A DNA stretch of 11,615 nt from Gallionella sp. (GTDB lineage Bacteria; Pseudomonadota; Gammaproteobacteria; Burkholderiales; Gallionellaceae). The number at the start of each line of letters is the position of its first letter. Position 1 is the stretch's first letter. The notes below the pieces were generated by a model. It was not told the DNA's origin. It saw only the letters and a program-made list of their open reading frames with translations, and did not search any database. This document shows positions 1 to 6,859 of this stretch, in pieces. Made by a program: the position numbers and the translations under genes. The DNA lies in NCBI GenBank assembly GCA_017880945.1, contig JADGRM010000043.1:1-11615 (forward strand). Direction: 5' to 3'.

Positions 1-2196
1 TGTTTCGCTGGGCCGCATGGCCTTTGATGTCTTCTCGAAGTCAGGATGATAATACCCTCCCATATCCACTGGTTTTCCCTGGGCTGCAATCAATTCGGCA
101 TTGATCTTTGCCTCGTTGTCAGCCAGCGTCTTCGCTAAGGTTGTGAAACGTGCCTGAATATCCTTATCCCTGGTCTGTGCGGCCAATGCCTGTGCCCAAT
201 AAAGGGCAAGGTAGAAATGGCTACCCCGGTTATCAATCTCACCCACCTTGCGGGCGGGGGACTTGTTGTTTTCCAGAATTCTGCTGTTGGCTTGATCAAG
301 CGTCTCGGCCAGCACCTGAGCTCGGGCGTTGTTGAATTTCTGGCCAAGATGTTCCAGTGATGCCCCCAGAGCCAGAAACTCACCGAGAGAATCCCAGCGC
401 AAATATCCTTCTTGCTGGAACTGCTGGACATGCTTTGGAGCCGAGCCGCCCGCACCGGTTTCGAACAGACCTCCGCCATTCATCAGCGGTACGATGGACA
501 GCATTTTTGCGCTGGTGCCGAGTTCAAGAATCGGGAACAGGTCGGTGAGATAGTCGCGCAGGATGTTGCCGGTGACAGAGATGGTATCCTTGCCTGCGCG
601 GATGCGTTCAATCGAGAGCTGCATAGCGTCTTCGGGCGTCATGATACGAATGTCCATACCTTGTGTATCGTGATCCTTGAGGTAGCGCTCCACTTTCTGA
701 ATGATCTGTGCGTCGTGCGCCCGGTTCTTGTCCAGCCAGAAAACAGCGGGGGCGCCGGTGGCGCGCACGCGCACAACGGCCAGCTTAACCCAGTCCTGAA
801 TAGACGCATCTTTTGCCTGACACATGCGGAAGATGTCGCCCTGTTCAACTTTCTGCTCCAGCAGCGTTTTGCCAGAAGCATCCACGACACGGACAGTGCC
901 GTTACCGTTCATTTGAAAGGTCTTGTCATGGGAGCCGTATTCCTCGGCCTGCTGTGCCATCAGGCCGACATTTGGAACGCTGCCCATGGTCTTTGGATCG
1001 AATGCACCATGTTTTTTGCAGTCTTCTATGACAACCTGATAAATGCGAGCGTAGCAGCGGTCAGGGATCATCGCTTTGGTATCGTGCAACTTGCTGTCAA
1101 CTCCCCACATTTTCCCCGAATCGCGAATCATGGCGGGCATGGAAGCATCGACGATGACATCGCTCGGCACATGCAGATTCGTGATGCCCTTGTCTGAATT
1201 CACCATCGCCAGTTCCGGCCTGGTTTTATAAGTGGCCTGGATGTCAGCTTCGATTTCGGCACGTTTCGCTTCGGGCAGCTTCGCGATCTTAGCCAAGAGA
1301 TCCCCCAAGCCGTTGTTGACGTTGACAGCCAATTCCTTGATCACCGCCGCGTGCTTCTCGAAAACATCCTTGAAATATACGGTAACGGCATGGCCGAACA
1401 TGATCGGATCGGAAATCTTCATCATGGTGGCCTTGAGGTGCAATGACAACAGCACGCCCTGTTTTTTGGCGTCTTCCATCTGTTCTTCGTAGAACGCGCG
1501 CAAGGCGCGGCGGCTCATGACACTAGCGTCAATGACTTCACCTTTCTGTAACGGGATTTTTTCTTTCAGCACTGTCGTTTTGCCATCACTACCTGCAAAC
1601 TCGATGCGCACATTTCCGGCCTCTGAAACGGTCACGGACTTTTCGCTGCCATAGAAATCTGCAGCGTTCATATGTGCCACATGGGTCTTAGAGTCGGCGC
1701 TCCATGCCCCCATCTTGTGCGGATGTTTTTGTGCGAATTTCTTGACTGAAAGCGCAGCTCGGCGGTCTGAGTTGCCTTCCCGCAGTACTGGGTTGACGGC
1801 ACTGCCGAGAATTTTGCTGTAGCGGGCCTTAATCGCTTCCTGGGCATCGTTTTGAGGATCTTCAGGATAATCCGGGATGTTGAAACCCTGCGACTGCAAT
1901 TCTTTGATTGCCGTTTTCAGTTGCGGGGGCGTTGCGCTGATATTCGGCAGTTTTATGATATTGGCCTCGGGTTTGAGAGTCAGCTCACCCAATTCGGTCA
2001 GATCATCAGCGATTTTCTGAATCGCGGTCAGGTTTTCGGGAAAATTCGCGAGGATACGACCCGCCAGGGAAATATCCCTTGTTTCGACGGCAACGCCGGC
2101 TGCCTTGGTGAAGGCTTGAACGATGGGAAGCAAAGAATAAGTGGCCAGTGCCGGTGCTTCATCAACCATCGTGTAAATAATTTTATGACTTGTCAT
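1..2196 (-). CDS. icd: NADP-dependent isocitrate dehydrogenase, monomeric type (3' end cut by window)
   Basis: Oxidatively decarboxylates isocitrate to 2-oxoglutarate with NADP+ in the cytosol (TCA cycle). The frame is open for 732 codons from ATG at 2196 to the window edge. The family is about 741 residues, so only about nine C-terminal residues are missing. The protein reads like the Azotobacter vinelandii monomeric enzyme nearly throughout. Key residues fall at the same numbers I recall for that enzyme: Ser132, Asn135, Arg139, Arg145, Lys255 and Tyr420 for isocitrate; Asp350, Asp548 and Asp552 for the metal; His589, Arg600 and Arg649 for NADP. This implies no indels. Motifs seen include NPVLREGNSDRR (135-146) and GNVLRDYLTDLFPI. 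A purine-rich AAAGAGAAAA precedes the start but is a weak ribosome site. It is divergent from rluE. This is the monomeric IDH family, not the dimeric E. coli-type Icd, so some databases would use idh or icd2. Confidence 0.97.
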   Translation of the reverse strand, partial: MTSHKIIYTMVDEAPALATYSLLPIVQAFTKAAGVAVETRDISLAGRILANFPENLTAIQKIADDLTELGELTLKPEANIIKLPNISATPPQLKTAIKELQSQGFNIPDYPEDPQNDAQEAIKARYSKILGSAVNPVLREGNSDRRAALSVKKFAQKHPHKMGAWSADSKTHVAHMNAADFYGSEKSVTVSEAGNVRIEFAGSDGKTTVLKEKIPLQKGEVIDASVMSRRALRAFYEEQMEDAKKQGVLLSLHLKATMMKISDPIMFGHAVTVYFKDVFEKHAAVIKELAVNVNNGLGDLLAKIAKLPEAKRAEIEADIQATYKTRPELAMVNSDKGITNLHVPSDVIVDASMPAMIRDSGKMWGVDSKLHDTKAMIPDRCYARIYQVVIEDCKKHGAFDPKTMGSVPNVGLMAQQAEEYGSHDKTFQMNGNGTVRVVDASGKTLLEQKVEQGDIFRMCQAKDASIQDWVKLAVVRVRATGAPAVFWLDKNRAHDAQIIQKVERYLKDHDTQGMDIRIMTPEDAMQLSIERIRAGKDTISVTGNILRDYLTDLFPILELGTSAKMLSIVPLMNGGGLFETGAGGSAPKHVQQFQQEGYLRWDSLGEFLALGASLEHLGQKFNNARAQVLAETLDQANSRILENNKSPARKVGEIDNRGSHFYLALYWAQALAAQTRDKDIQARFTTLAKTLADNEAKINAELIAAQGKPVDMGGYYHPDFEKTSKAMRPSET

Positions 2197-2496
2197 GTTT
2201 TTTCTCTTTAGTTCGTTCTCATTAATAAACCACCTGATTTTCTAGAAATGCCGGTCGGGGTTTTTACGCCGCTTAGAATTCGGGTGATTTTTCGTTATAA
2301 AAAGATGAATTTTGCCACTGGGCATAAAACTTAAGGTGGGGGAGCTTAGCGCGCTACAACTGGCAAATCCCATGCATCACCTTTGACTCGCTATTCGGTA
2401 GTGGCTCTGGGAGACAACCGGATATGCACGCATGGTTTAGCTCTCAGAGGTAGCAGAAGCAGTAAAATATCGTTTCAAAAATAAACAGGAATTCCG
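2197..2496. other. Divergent intergenic region between icd and rluE
   Basis: This 300-bp gap must hold the promoters of both divergent genes, but no convincing -35/-10 pair could be assigned. On the + strand, TAAAAT at 2463-2468 is a fair -10 for rluE without a matching -35. On the - strand, TATAAC near 2294-2299 is a fair -10 for icd, also without a matching -35. A perfect 10-bp palindrome TAGCGCGCTA lies at 2347-2356, near the middle, and could be an operator; that is only a guess. No small gene or RNA was recognised. Confidence 0.5.
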
Positions 2497-3039
2497 ATGG
2501 GAAGCATTCTGCTATTCAACAAGCCGTTTGGCGTGATCTGCCAATTCAGTCGCGGTGGTCTGCATCCGACATTGGCGGATTATATCCCTCTTCCAGGTTT
2601 TTATCCCGCCGGGCGGCTGGACACAGATAGCGAGGGTCTGCTGGTGCTGACCGATGACGGACAGTTGCAACACCGCATCACCGATCCCAGGCATAAGCTG
2701 CCCAAGACGTATTGGGTGCAAGTGGAAGGTGTAGCGGATGAGGCCGCTCTGGAACAATTGCGGCGTGGTATGAAGCTATCTGATTTCACCACCCAGCCAG
2801 CCGAGGCGCGTGTGATAGATGAACCTTCCGGCCTGTGGCCGCGCAACCCGCCGATCAGGTCGCGCAAAATCATTCCGACCAGTTGGCTGGAGCTGACTAT
2901 CCGTGAAGGCAAGAACCGCCAAGTGCGGCGCATGACCGCGGCTTTGGGATTCCCCACGTTGCGCCTGATACGCTATCGCATCGGCGAGTGGACTCTGAGC
3001 GGGCTGGAGCCGGGGAAGTGGCGAATGGAATCGTCATAA
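2497..3039 (+). CDS. rluE: 23S rRNA pseudouridine synthase RluE (U2457)
   Basis: Isomerises one uridine of 23S rRNA (U2457 in E. coli numbering) to pseudouridine during ribosome assembly. The 180-residue protein has the RsuA/RluE-family catalytic block AGRLDTDSEGLLVLT at 38-52, with the nucleophile Asp42. It begins with LFNKPFGV, and the C-terminal block has GKNRQVRRM at 138-146 followed by GFPTLRLIRYRIG. The stretch WPRNPPIRSRKIIPTSW is close to E. coli RluE and separates it from RsuA, RluB and RluF. Like RluE it lacks an N-terminal S4 domain. AGGA at 2487-2490 sits 6 nt before the ATG. The gene is divergent from icd, the same pairing as in E. coli, although the neighbouring IDH here belongs to the monomeric family. 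It stands alone, with its own downstream promoter for the next gene. Confidence 0.93.
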   Translation: MGSILLFNKPFGVICQFSRGGLHPTLADYIPLPGFYPAGRLDTDSEGLLVLTDDGQLQHRITDPRHKLPKTYWVQVEGVADEAALEQLRRGMKLSDFTTQPAEARVIDEPSGLWPRNPPIRSRKIIPTSWLELTIREGKNRQVRRMTAALGFPTLRLIRYRIGEWTLSGLEPGKWRMESS

Positions 3040-3048
3040 TCAATCGGG

Positions 3049-3077
3049 TTGACAAACGATGCTGGGAATTTTAACGT
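3049..3077 (+). promoter_or_regulatory. Candidate sigma70 promoter for the small secreted protein
   Basis: A perfect -35 TTGACA lies at 3049-3054. At 17-bp spacing the -10 would be TAACGT (3072-3077), which matches consensus at only three positions; TATATC just downstream is an off-spacing alternative. The site lies between the rluE stop and the next start, 60 to 32 bp before that ATG. The -35 is clear and the -10 uncertain. Confidence 0.45.
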
Positions 3078-3108
3078 ATATCAGGATTATTGAATTTGTG
3101 AGGCCACC

Positions 3109-3453
3109 ATGTTTTTCTCCCGCTGTTTTTTGATGCTTGCTGCGCTTTTGCTCGTGGGTCTGTCCGATCCCGGCTTTGCCGCACAACGATCTCACGGGAT
3201 GATAACTAAAGCGGAGAGATCCCTGAGAGGCACATGGTACAGCACGGAAGGGACCATCACGTTCAAGGACAACGGAACCATCAACTTCAAGGGTAAAAGA
3301 TACTACTATGCGGTTTCCAATGGTGGGCTGATACAGCTTAGCGGAAAACACAGCTCGAATGCGATTCCTTATCAGCTTGCCGGCGGCAGACTTACCTTGA
3401 CGGTAGGCGGCAAGTCGACGGTATATTCACGCAAGCAACGAGTAGCAAAATAA
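3109..3453 (+). CDS. Small secreted protein of unknown function
   Basis: 114 residues with no family recognised with confidence. Residues 1-25 form a clear Sec signal peptide: a short polar start, the hydrophobic core FLMLAALLLVGL, then a GFA-A type cleavage site near 24/25. The mature part of about 90 residues contains GTWYSTEGTITFKDNGTI, followed by short alternating polar/hydrophobic strands (YYYAV, LIQLSG, RLTLTVGG) and ends basic. This GTW...G.I.F..NGT...Y.Y pattern resembles small lipocalin-like beta-barrel proteins with a lone sheet. That is a fold-level impression, not a functional assignment. There are no cysteines in the mature part. GTGAGG at 3098-3103 lies 5 nt before the ATG and supports the start. 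It appears monocistronic behind the promoter at 3049. No clear terminator is visible in the 79 bp before the convergent helicase gene. Confidence 0.75.
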   Translation: MFFSRCFLMLAALLLVGLSDPGFAAQRSHGMITKAERSLRGTWYSTEGTITFKDNGTINFKGKRYYYAVSNGGLIQLSGKHSSNAIPYQLAGGRLTLTVGGKSTVYSRKQRVAK

Positions 3454-3532
3454 CCGCATTGCGTCCCGGATTCTGGGCAGATTTCCAGCCCGTAGATGTC
3501 ACTCTGCTAAATTTTTCGACACTTGGCCAGAT

Positions 3533-5002
3533 TTAGCGGCCTCGGCGCACACCAGGCTTGGGCGAAAACAAGGCGGGTTGCGGCATGGCTTGATGACGTG
3601 CCGCCTCGGACAAGTGTTGTTGCTCGGCGGTCTTTTGTGGCGGGCGCGCCTTGGCTGGGTGCTGGCTATTTCTTGGTTGCTGTTCGGTGCGCGGTTGCTG
3701 TTCGCGCTGTTGCGGGTTGCGTGGCTTTTGCTTTTGACCCTGACCCTCACGCGCAGGCTGGTTGCGATTGCCTGCGGCTCGTGGCGGATTATTGCGTCTT
3801 TGTCCGTGCGCCTGGCGCGGAGGACGCGGAGCCTCCTCGGCGATATGGGTTGGCGGCACAAAGCCGTCTATCGCAACTACTGGAATCTCGCGTTTGATCA
3901 ATCGTTCGATGTCTCTGAGAAACTGTAATTCTTCCTTGTCCACCAGTGAGATCGCAGCACCGCTGCTGCCCGCACGCCCGGTACGACCGATGCGGTGCAC
4001 GTAATCTTCCGGCACATTCGGCAATTCAAAATTCACCACATGCGGCAGTTGATCGATATCCAGACCGCGCGCGGCGATGTCGGTGGCAACCAGCACCGGC
4101 AAAGAGCCATCCTTGAATTGCGCCAAGGCTTTGGTACGCGCCGGCTGGCTCTTGTTGCCGTGTATCGCGGCGGCGGGAATGCCGTCCGCGATCAGTTTTT
4201 CGGTCAGCCGGTTCGCACCGTGTTTGGTGCGGGTGAAAACCAGCACCTGCTTCCAGTCGTTGTGCTTGATCAGGTGTGAAAGCAGGTGGCTCTTCAGCTT
4301 TTGCGGAACCAGATGGACACTTTGTGTTATCAGTTCCACAGTCGAGTTGCGGCGCGCCACTTCGACATAACCGGGATTGTGCAGCAGTCCGTCGGAAAGA
4401 GTCTTGATCTCGTCGGAGAAGGTCGCCGAGAACAGCAGGTTCTGGCGCTGTTTGGGCAGCAGCGCAAGGATCTTTTTGATGTCGCGGATGAAGCCCATGT
4501 CCAGCATGCGGTCAGCTTCATCCAGAACCAGGATTTCGACGCCGGACAGATCCAGCGTTTTTTGCCCGACGTGGTCGAGGAGCCGCCCGGGCGTGGCCAC
4601 GAGGATATCCAACTGCCCGCGCAATGCTTTCATCTGCGGATTGATGTTCACGCCGCCAAACATCACCATCGATTTCAGCGGCAGATATTTTCCATAGGTC
4701 TGCACCGATTGCTCCACTTGTGCGGCGAGTTCGCGCGTCGGGACGAGAATCAGACAGCGCGGCCGGCCGGGGCGAGGATTCGCAGCGGGTTTCGCGGAGA
4801 GCAGGTGCAGGATCGGCAGCGTGAAGCCTGCGGTTTTGCCGGTGCCGGTTTGCGCTCCGGCCAGCAGATCGCCGCCGGCCAATACCAGCGGGATCGCCTG
4901 TGCCTGAACTGGCGTGGGTGTTGTGTAACCCGCATCGGCAATCGCGCGCATCAGGGGTTGTGCCAGATTCAAGCTGGCGAAAGTGATTTCAATATTTGAC
5001 AA
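3533..5002 (-). CDS. rhlE: ATP-dependent RNA helicase, DEAD-box RhlE type, TTG start
   Basis: Unwinds RNA duplexes with ATP; RhlE proteins act in ribosome maturation and cold-time RNA turnover. All core motifs are present in the 489 residues: Q motif TPTPVQAQAIP at 28-38 with upstream Phe8, Walker A AQTGTGKT 50-57, PTRELA 88-93, TPGR 137-140, DEAD 161-164, SAT 192-194, VFTRTK 255-260, ATDIAARGLD 306-315, HRIGRTGRAG 336-345. Residues from about 391 onward are a low-complexity Q/P/R/N-rich basic tail, as expected for RNA-binding extensions of RhlE. The start codon is TTG (5000-5002). It is supported by AGGAG at plus-strand 5010-5014, 7 nt upstream, and by the fact that the next in-frame ATG (Met18) would remove Phe8. 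The leader is long and foldable and the promoter has a perfect TATAAT. Convergent with the small secreted-protein gene. Confidence 0.95.
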   Translation of the reverse strand: MSNIEITFASLNLAQPLMRAIADAGYTTPTPVQAQAIPLVLAGGDLLAGAQTGTGKTAGFTLPILHLLSAKPAANPRPGRPRCLILVPTRELAAQVEQSVQTYGKYLPLKSMVMFGGVNINPQMKALRGQLDILVATPGRLLDHVGQKTLDLSGVEILVLDEADRMLDMGFIRDIKKILALLPKQRQNLLFSATFSDEIKTLSDGLLHNPGYVEVARRNSTVELITQSVHLVPQKLKSHLLSHLIKHNDWKQVLVFTRTKHGANRLTEKLIADGIPAAAIHGNKSQPARTKALAQFKDGSLPVLVATDIAARGLDIDQLPHVVNFELPNVPEDYVHRIGRTGRAGSSGAAISLVDKEELQFLRDIERLIKREIPVVAIDGFVPPTHIAEEAPRPPRQAHGQRRNNPPRAAGNRNQPAREGQGQKQKPRNPQQREQQPRTEQQPRNSQHPAKARPPQKTAEQQHLSEAARHQAMPQPALFSPKPGVRRGR

Positions 5003-5125
5003 AGCGGGGCTCCTGCGACGGCCTGCAGCTCACAAGAGCTGCACCAATCAAGGCAGACGAATAAGTGATCGAAGAGATCGGAAGTGACACATAGACCGCT
5101 ACGTTGATTGGTTTGACGCAGGGTG
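5003..5125 (-). promoter_or_regulatory. Candidate structured 5' leader of rhlE, with SD partly sequestered
   Basis: Between the inferred start point near 5125 and the TTG codon lie about 120 nt with three perfect inverted repeats. Outermost is a 6-bp pair, 5117-5122 with 5012-5017. The inner half includes three bases of the AGGAG Shine-Dalgarno site (5010-5014). Inside it is a 9-bp pair, 5104-5112 (TTGATTGGT on +) with 5043-5051 (ACCAATCAA). Next to that is an 8-bp hairpin with a 4-nt loop, TGCAGCTC at 5024-5031 and GAGCTGCA at 5036-5043. A short GATC/GATC hairpin can form inside the 9-bp helix. The arrangement suggests a branched leader that could limit translation. Base pairing is read from sequence; the regulatory role is inference. 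No known riboswitch class was recognised. Confidence 0.45.
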
Positions 5126-5138
5126 GCGCGCATTATAC
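5125..5138 (-). promoter_or_regulatory. -10 region and GC-rich discriminator of the rhlE promoter
   Basis: On the - strand this reads GTATAATGCGCGCC: a perfect TATAAT (plus-strand 5132-5137) and a GCGCGCC discriminator. No acceptable -35 is found at 16-18 bp upstream (5154-5161 reads CACACC-like). The same 14 bases occur before fmdB. GC-rich discriminators are known to make promoters sensitive to ppGpp/DksA; applying that here is inference. Confidence 0.6.
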
Positions 5139-5227
5139 TTTCTTTGCGCCCAAGGGTGTGGTTTGCGGAAGGAACGTGTGACGGACCGGCTTGTCGGGGC
5201 GGAAATTGTTGCGAAGTGCTGGAAAAT

Positions 5228-5268
5228 CGGCCTGTCGTTGAATTGCCAAAGTACGGCACGGCAGGCCG
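5228..5268 (-). terminator. Possible terminator after the haem-SUMF1 pseudogene
   Basis: A 7-bp perfect inverted repeat (CGGCCTG 5228-5234, CAGGCCG 5262-5268) begins a few bases beyond the pseudogene stop. On the - strand it is followed by ATTTT. The loop is long (27 nt) but can hold an inner TGCC/GGCA pair. The T-tract is short, so this is a weak candidate. Confidence 0.3.
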
Positions 5269-5274
5269 CTAAAA

Positions 5275-6204
5275 TTATTTCACGTCTTTTGCGCACCTGA
5301 ACCCCACGTCGATCAACACGCTGTATGGCCGTAAATGGCTACGCTTGGCGGTACGGAACACCACGCTGAGTGAATTGTAGTGGCCGGAACTCGTCATTCC
5401 GCCGCGTACCACACGCTGGAGCTTGCCATTTTGTTGTTGGACGCCGGTGCGCCGGGATAGGCATCATACCAATCCGCAACCCACTCCGTTACATTGGCCG
5501 CCATATCGTAAACGCCATAGCCAGACTTGTCGCCTGGAAAGGATCCCACTGCTGAATAGGGTACATCGGGATTTTCAGACATGGTGTTTTTTGGGGATCC
5601 CATTCATTGCCCCACGGATATTCTAATCCTTGAGGACCGCGCGCAGCTTTTCCCCATTCCGCTTCGGTCGGCAAGCGCTTGCCGGCCCATTGGCACATGG
5701 GCACCGTACCATGAGACATAAACCACAGGATGGTCTACCTTGCCTTCCGGATAAGTGCGGTTGCGGAAATGGGAGGGTGACTTGCGATTGGTGGTATCGA
5801 TGAATTGTTTGTATTGCAGAGTATTGCAGATTGGTGACCTCGTACTTGCCTATCCAGTACGCCTTGGTCTCGGCAGTTTACTGCGGGCCTTCGTTTGCCA
5901 AGCAGTGGCTTCGGGCGGTGGAGCGATCTTTAATTTGCCGGCATACGGATCGACAAATTTTCTATCATCAACACGAACCACCGGGTCGCCATCCTCTGAC
6001 GAGTGGCATTCCTTGCAGTCGTCGGTCATGCTGGAATTTGAAAGCATCAACCTGGCTTTTCGCTTGGCACGAATCGCACGATTGCGTCGCCTGGATAACG
6101 TGCTGGTAACGGGAAACGTCCGCTTCGCTCCTTGCTGCCGCGCCTGTGCTGAGTCCGAAAATGGAAATAAATATAATGAGATGGTTTGGTTTTGACGATG
6201 ACAT
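5275..6204 (-). pseudogene. Decayed gene: exported di-CxxCH protein with C-terminal SUMF1 (FGE-like) domain
   Basis: Pieces in three frames join into one ancestral protein of about 309 residues. From 6204 comes a signal peptide (IIFISIFGLSTGAAA), then SCDSCQAK, where the haem His of a CxxCH seems replaced by Gln, then DDCKECHSS (CxxCH), then a linker. A SUMF1 domain follows: YWIGKYEVTN, YKQFIDTTNRK, HPVVYVSWYGA, CQWAGKRLPTEAEW, YPWGNEW, GYGVYDMAANVTEWVADWYD, VVRGGMTSSGHYNS and VGFRCAKDVK before TAA at 5275. Breaks: an indel near 6020; one base lost near 5874, leaving an in-frame TAA; the 10-bp duplication 5811-5830; a few bases lost near 5697-5705; one A lost in the A-run at 5587-5592 and another at 5429-5432. 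The cysteines of true formylglycine-generating enzymes are absent around VVRGG, so even the ancestor was probably a non-FGE relative (NirV/PvdO/EgtB-like group). No ribosome site is visible before 6204. Confidence 0.88.
5811..5830. repeat. 10-bp exact tandem duplication inside the pseudogene
   Basis: GTATTGCAGA occurs twice in direct succession (5811-5820 and 5821-5830). Removing one copy restores EVTNLQYKQFID, the expected start of the SUMF1 core. The duplication is therefore a secondary, frame-breaking event, consistent with replication slippage. Confidence 0.9.
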
Positions 6205-6325
6205 CTAGATGCGACCATGGACAGATTCAGGCAATTTATTGTTTTCCCATGATAAAGGCGGCGATTCAAGCGTCTGTATGCAGCCAATTCATATTTCACT
6301 GACTATTTGTGCCGATTACATTTAG

Positions 6326-6354
6326 TTGCGTGAACCATAAGCGCTGTTTACAAT
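6326..6354 (+). promoter_or_regulatory. Candidate sigma70 promoter of the cytochrome c gene
   Basis: TTGCGT (6326-6331), a 17-bp spacer, then TACAAT (6349-6354), the latter matching consensus in five of six bases. Transcription would start near 6361 and give a leader of about 75 nt. The remaining bases between 6205 and 6325 show nothing recognisable. Confidence 0.5.
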
Positions 6355-6434
6355 CAAAAATGAAGGCGAAACCTTATATTAACCAAGTTTTTCCTTCAAG
6401 TATTTTGAGTGTCCCTAACCAAATCGGAGAAAAC

Positions 6435-6758
6435 ATGAAACATATTATCGTAGGTATCGCAGTGGCAGGACTGATGGTTGCCGGTAGTGCAATGGCAACC
6501 GATATGCCGGATCTGGCTAAAAAGAACGGTTGCACCGCTTGTCACACAATTGACAAGAAAGTGGTCGGACCTGCATGGATGGACGTTTCTAAAAAATACA
6601 AAGGTGATGCTGGCGCTGAAGCCAAGCTGATCACCAAAGTATCTAAAGGTGGCGGTGGCGTATGGGGTACCACACCCATGCCGGGCATGGATCCATCCGG
6701 CAAGAAACAGGATGTCGTCAAGGAATTAGTCAAGTTTATTTTGGCTCTAAACAAATAG
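6435..6758 (+). CDS. Periplasmic mono-haem cytochrome c (c8/c551-552 type)
   Basis: A small soluble electron carrier, in this family passing electrons between periplasmic donors and terminal oxidases or nitrite reductases. 107 residues: signal peptide 1-21 (core IIVGIAVAGLMVAG, cleavage SAMA-T), haem-attachment motif CTACH at 33-37 with His37 as proximal ligand, and VWGTTPMPGM, in which Met82 of PMP is the likely distal ligand. The mature chain of about 86 residues and the GVWG..PMP signature fit cytochrome c8 (c551/c552). The ATG at 6435 is chosen because GGAG (6426-6429) lies 5 nt upstream and the signal peptide begins there; the frame stays open back to 6309 but that part lacks export or ribosome signals. 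It has its own promoter and a strong terminator, so it is transcribed alone. Its neighbour is a dead haem-motif gene on the other strand. Confidence 0.95.
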   Translation: MKHIIVGIAVAGLMVAGSAMATDMPDLAKKNGCTACHTIDKKVVGPAWMDVSKKYKGDAGAEAKLITKVSKGGGGVWGTTPMPGMDPSGKKQDVVKELVKFILALNK

Positions 6759-6775
6759 GCTAGGAGTTCTTAGGA

Positions 6776-6804
6776 AAAGCCGACGCGAGTCGGCTTTATT
6801 TTTT
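6776..6804 (+). terminator. Rho-independent terminator after the cytochrome gene
   Basis: A perfect 9-bp stem AAAGCCGAC / GTCGGCTTT (6776-6784 and 6789-6797) closes a GCGA tetraloop and is followed by A and six T's (6799-6804). It lies 18 bp after the cytochrome stop codon and separates it from the fmdB-aspS unit. Confidence 0.95.
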
Positions 6805-6859
6805 GGTGCGCTACCCCAGAAAACTATCGACCCGGGCTGCGTTGATGCGTTGCGCTCAG

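Noticed and set aside
412..1197. A 261-codon + strand open frame inside icd
   Set aside because: It is antisense to the conserved IDH core, with no ribosome site and no recognisable family.
3505..3537. Inverted repeat GCTAAAT / ATTTAGC between the secreted-protein gene and rhlE as a shared terminator
   Set aside because: A 7-bp AT-rich stem with an 18-nt loop is too weak, and one arm overlaps the rhlE stop.
3536..3832. Repetitive Q/P/R-rich 3' end of rhlE as a repeat element
   Set aside because: It is a low-complexity protein tail with irregular QQPR-like units, normal for RhlE, without DNA-level periodic repeats.
5850..6299. A 149-codon - strand frame that could be called an intact cytochrome-like protein (DDCKECHSS)
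   Set aside because: Its first two thirds are unrelated basic sequence. The real signal peptide lies in the neighbouring frame and the SUMF1 domain continues downstream, so it is a fragment of the pseudogene.
6309..6434. Upstream in-frame extension of the cytochrome c gene from an ATG at 6309
   Set aside because: It would bury the signal peptide, lacks a ribosome site and overlaps the candidate promoter; ATG 6435 has GGAG at good spacing.
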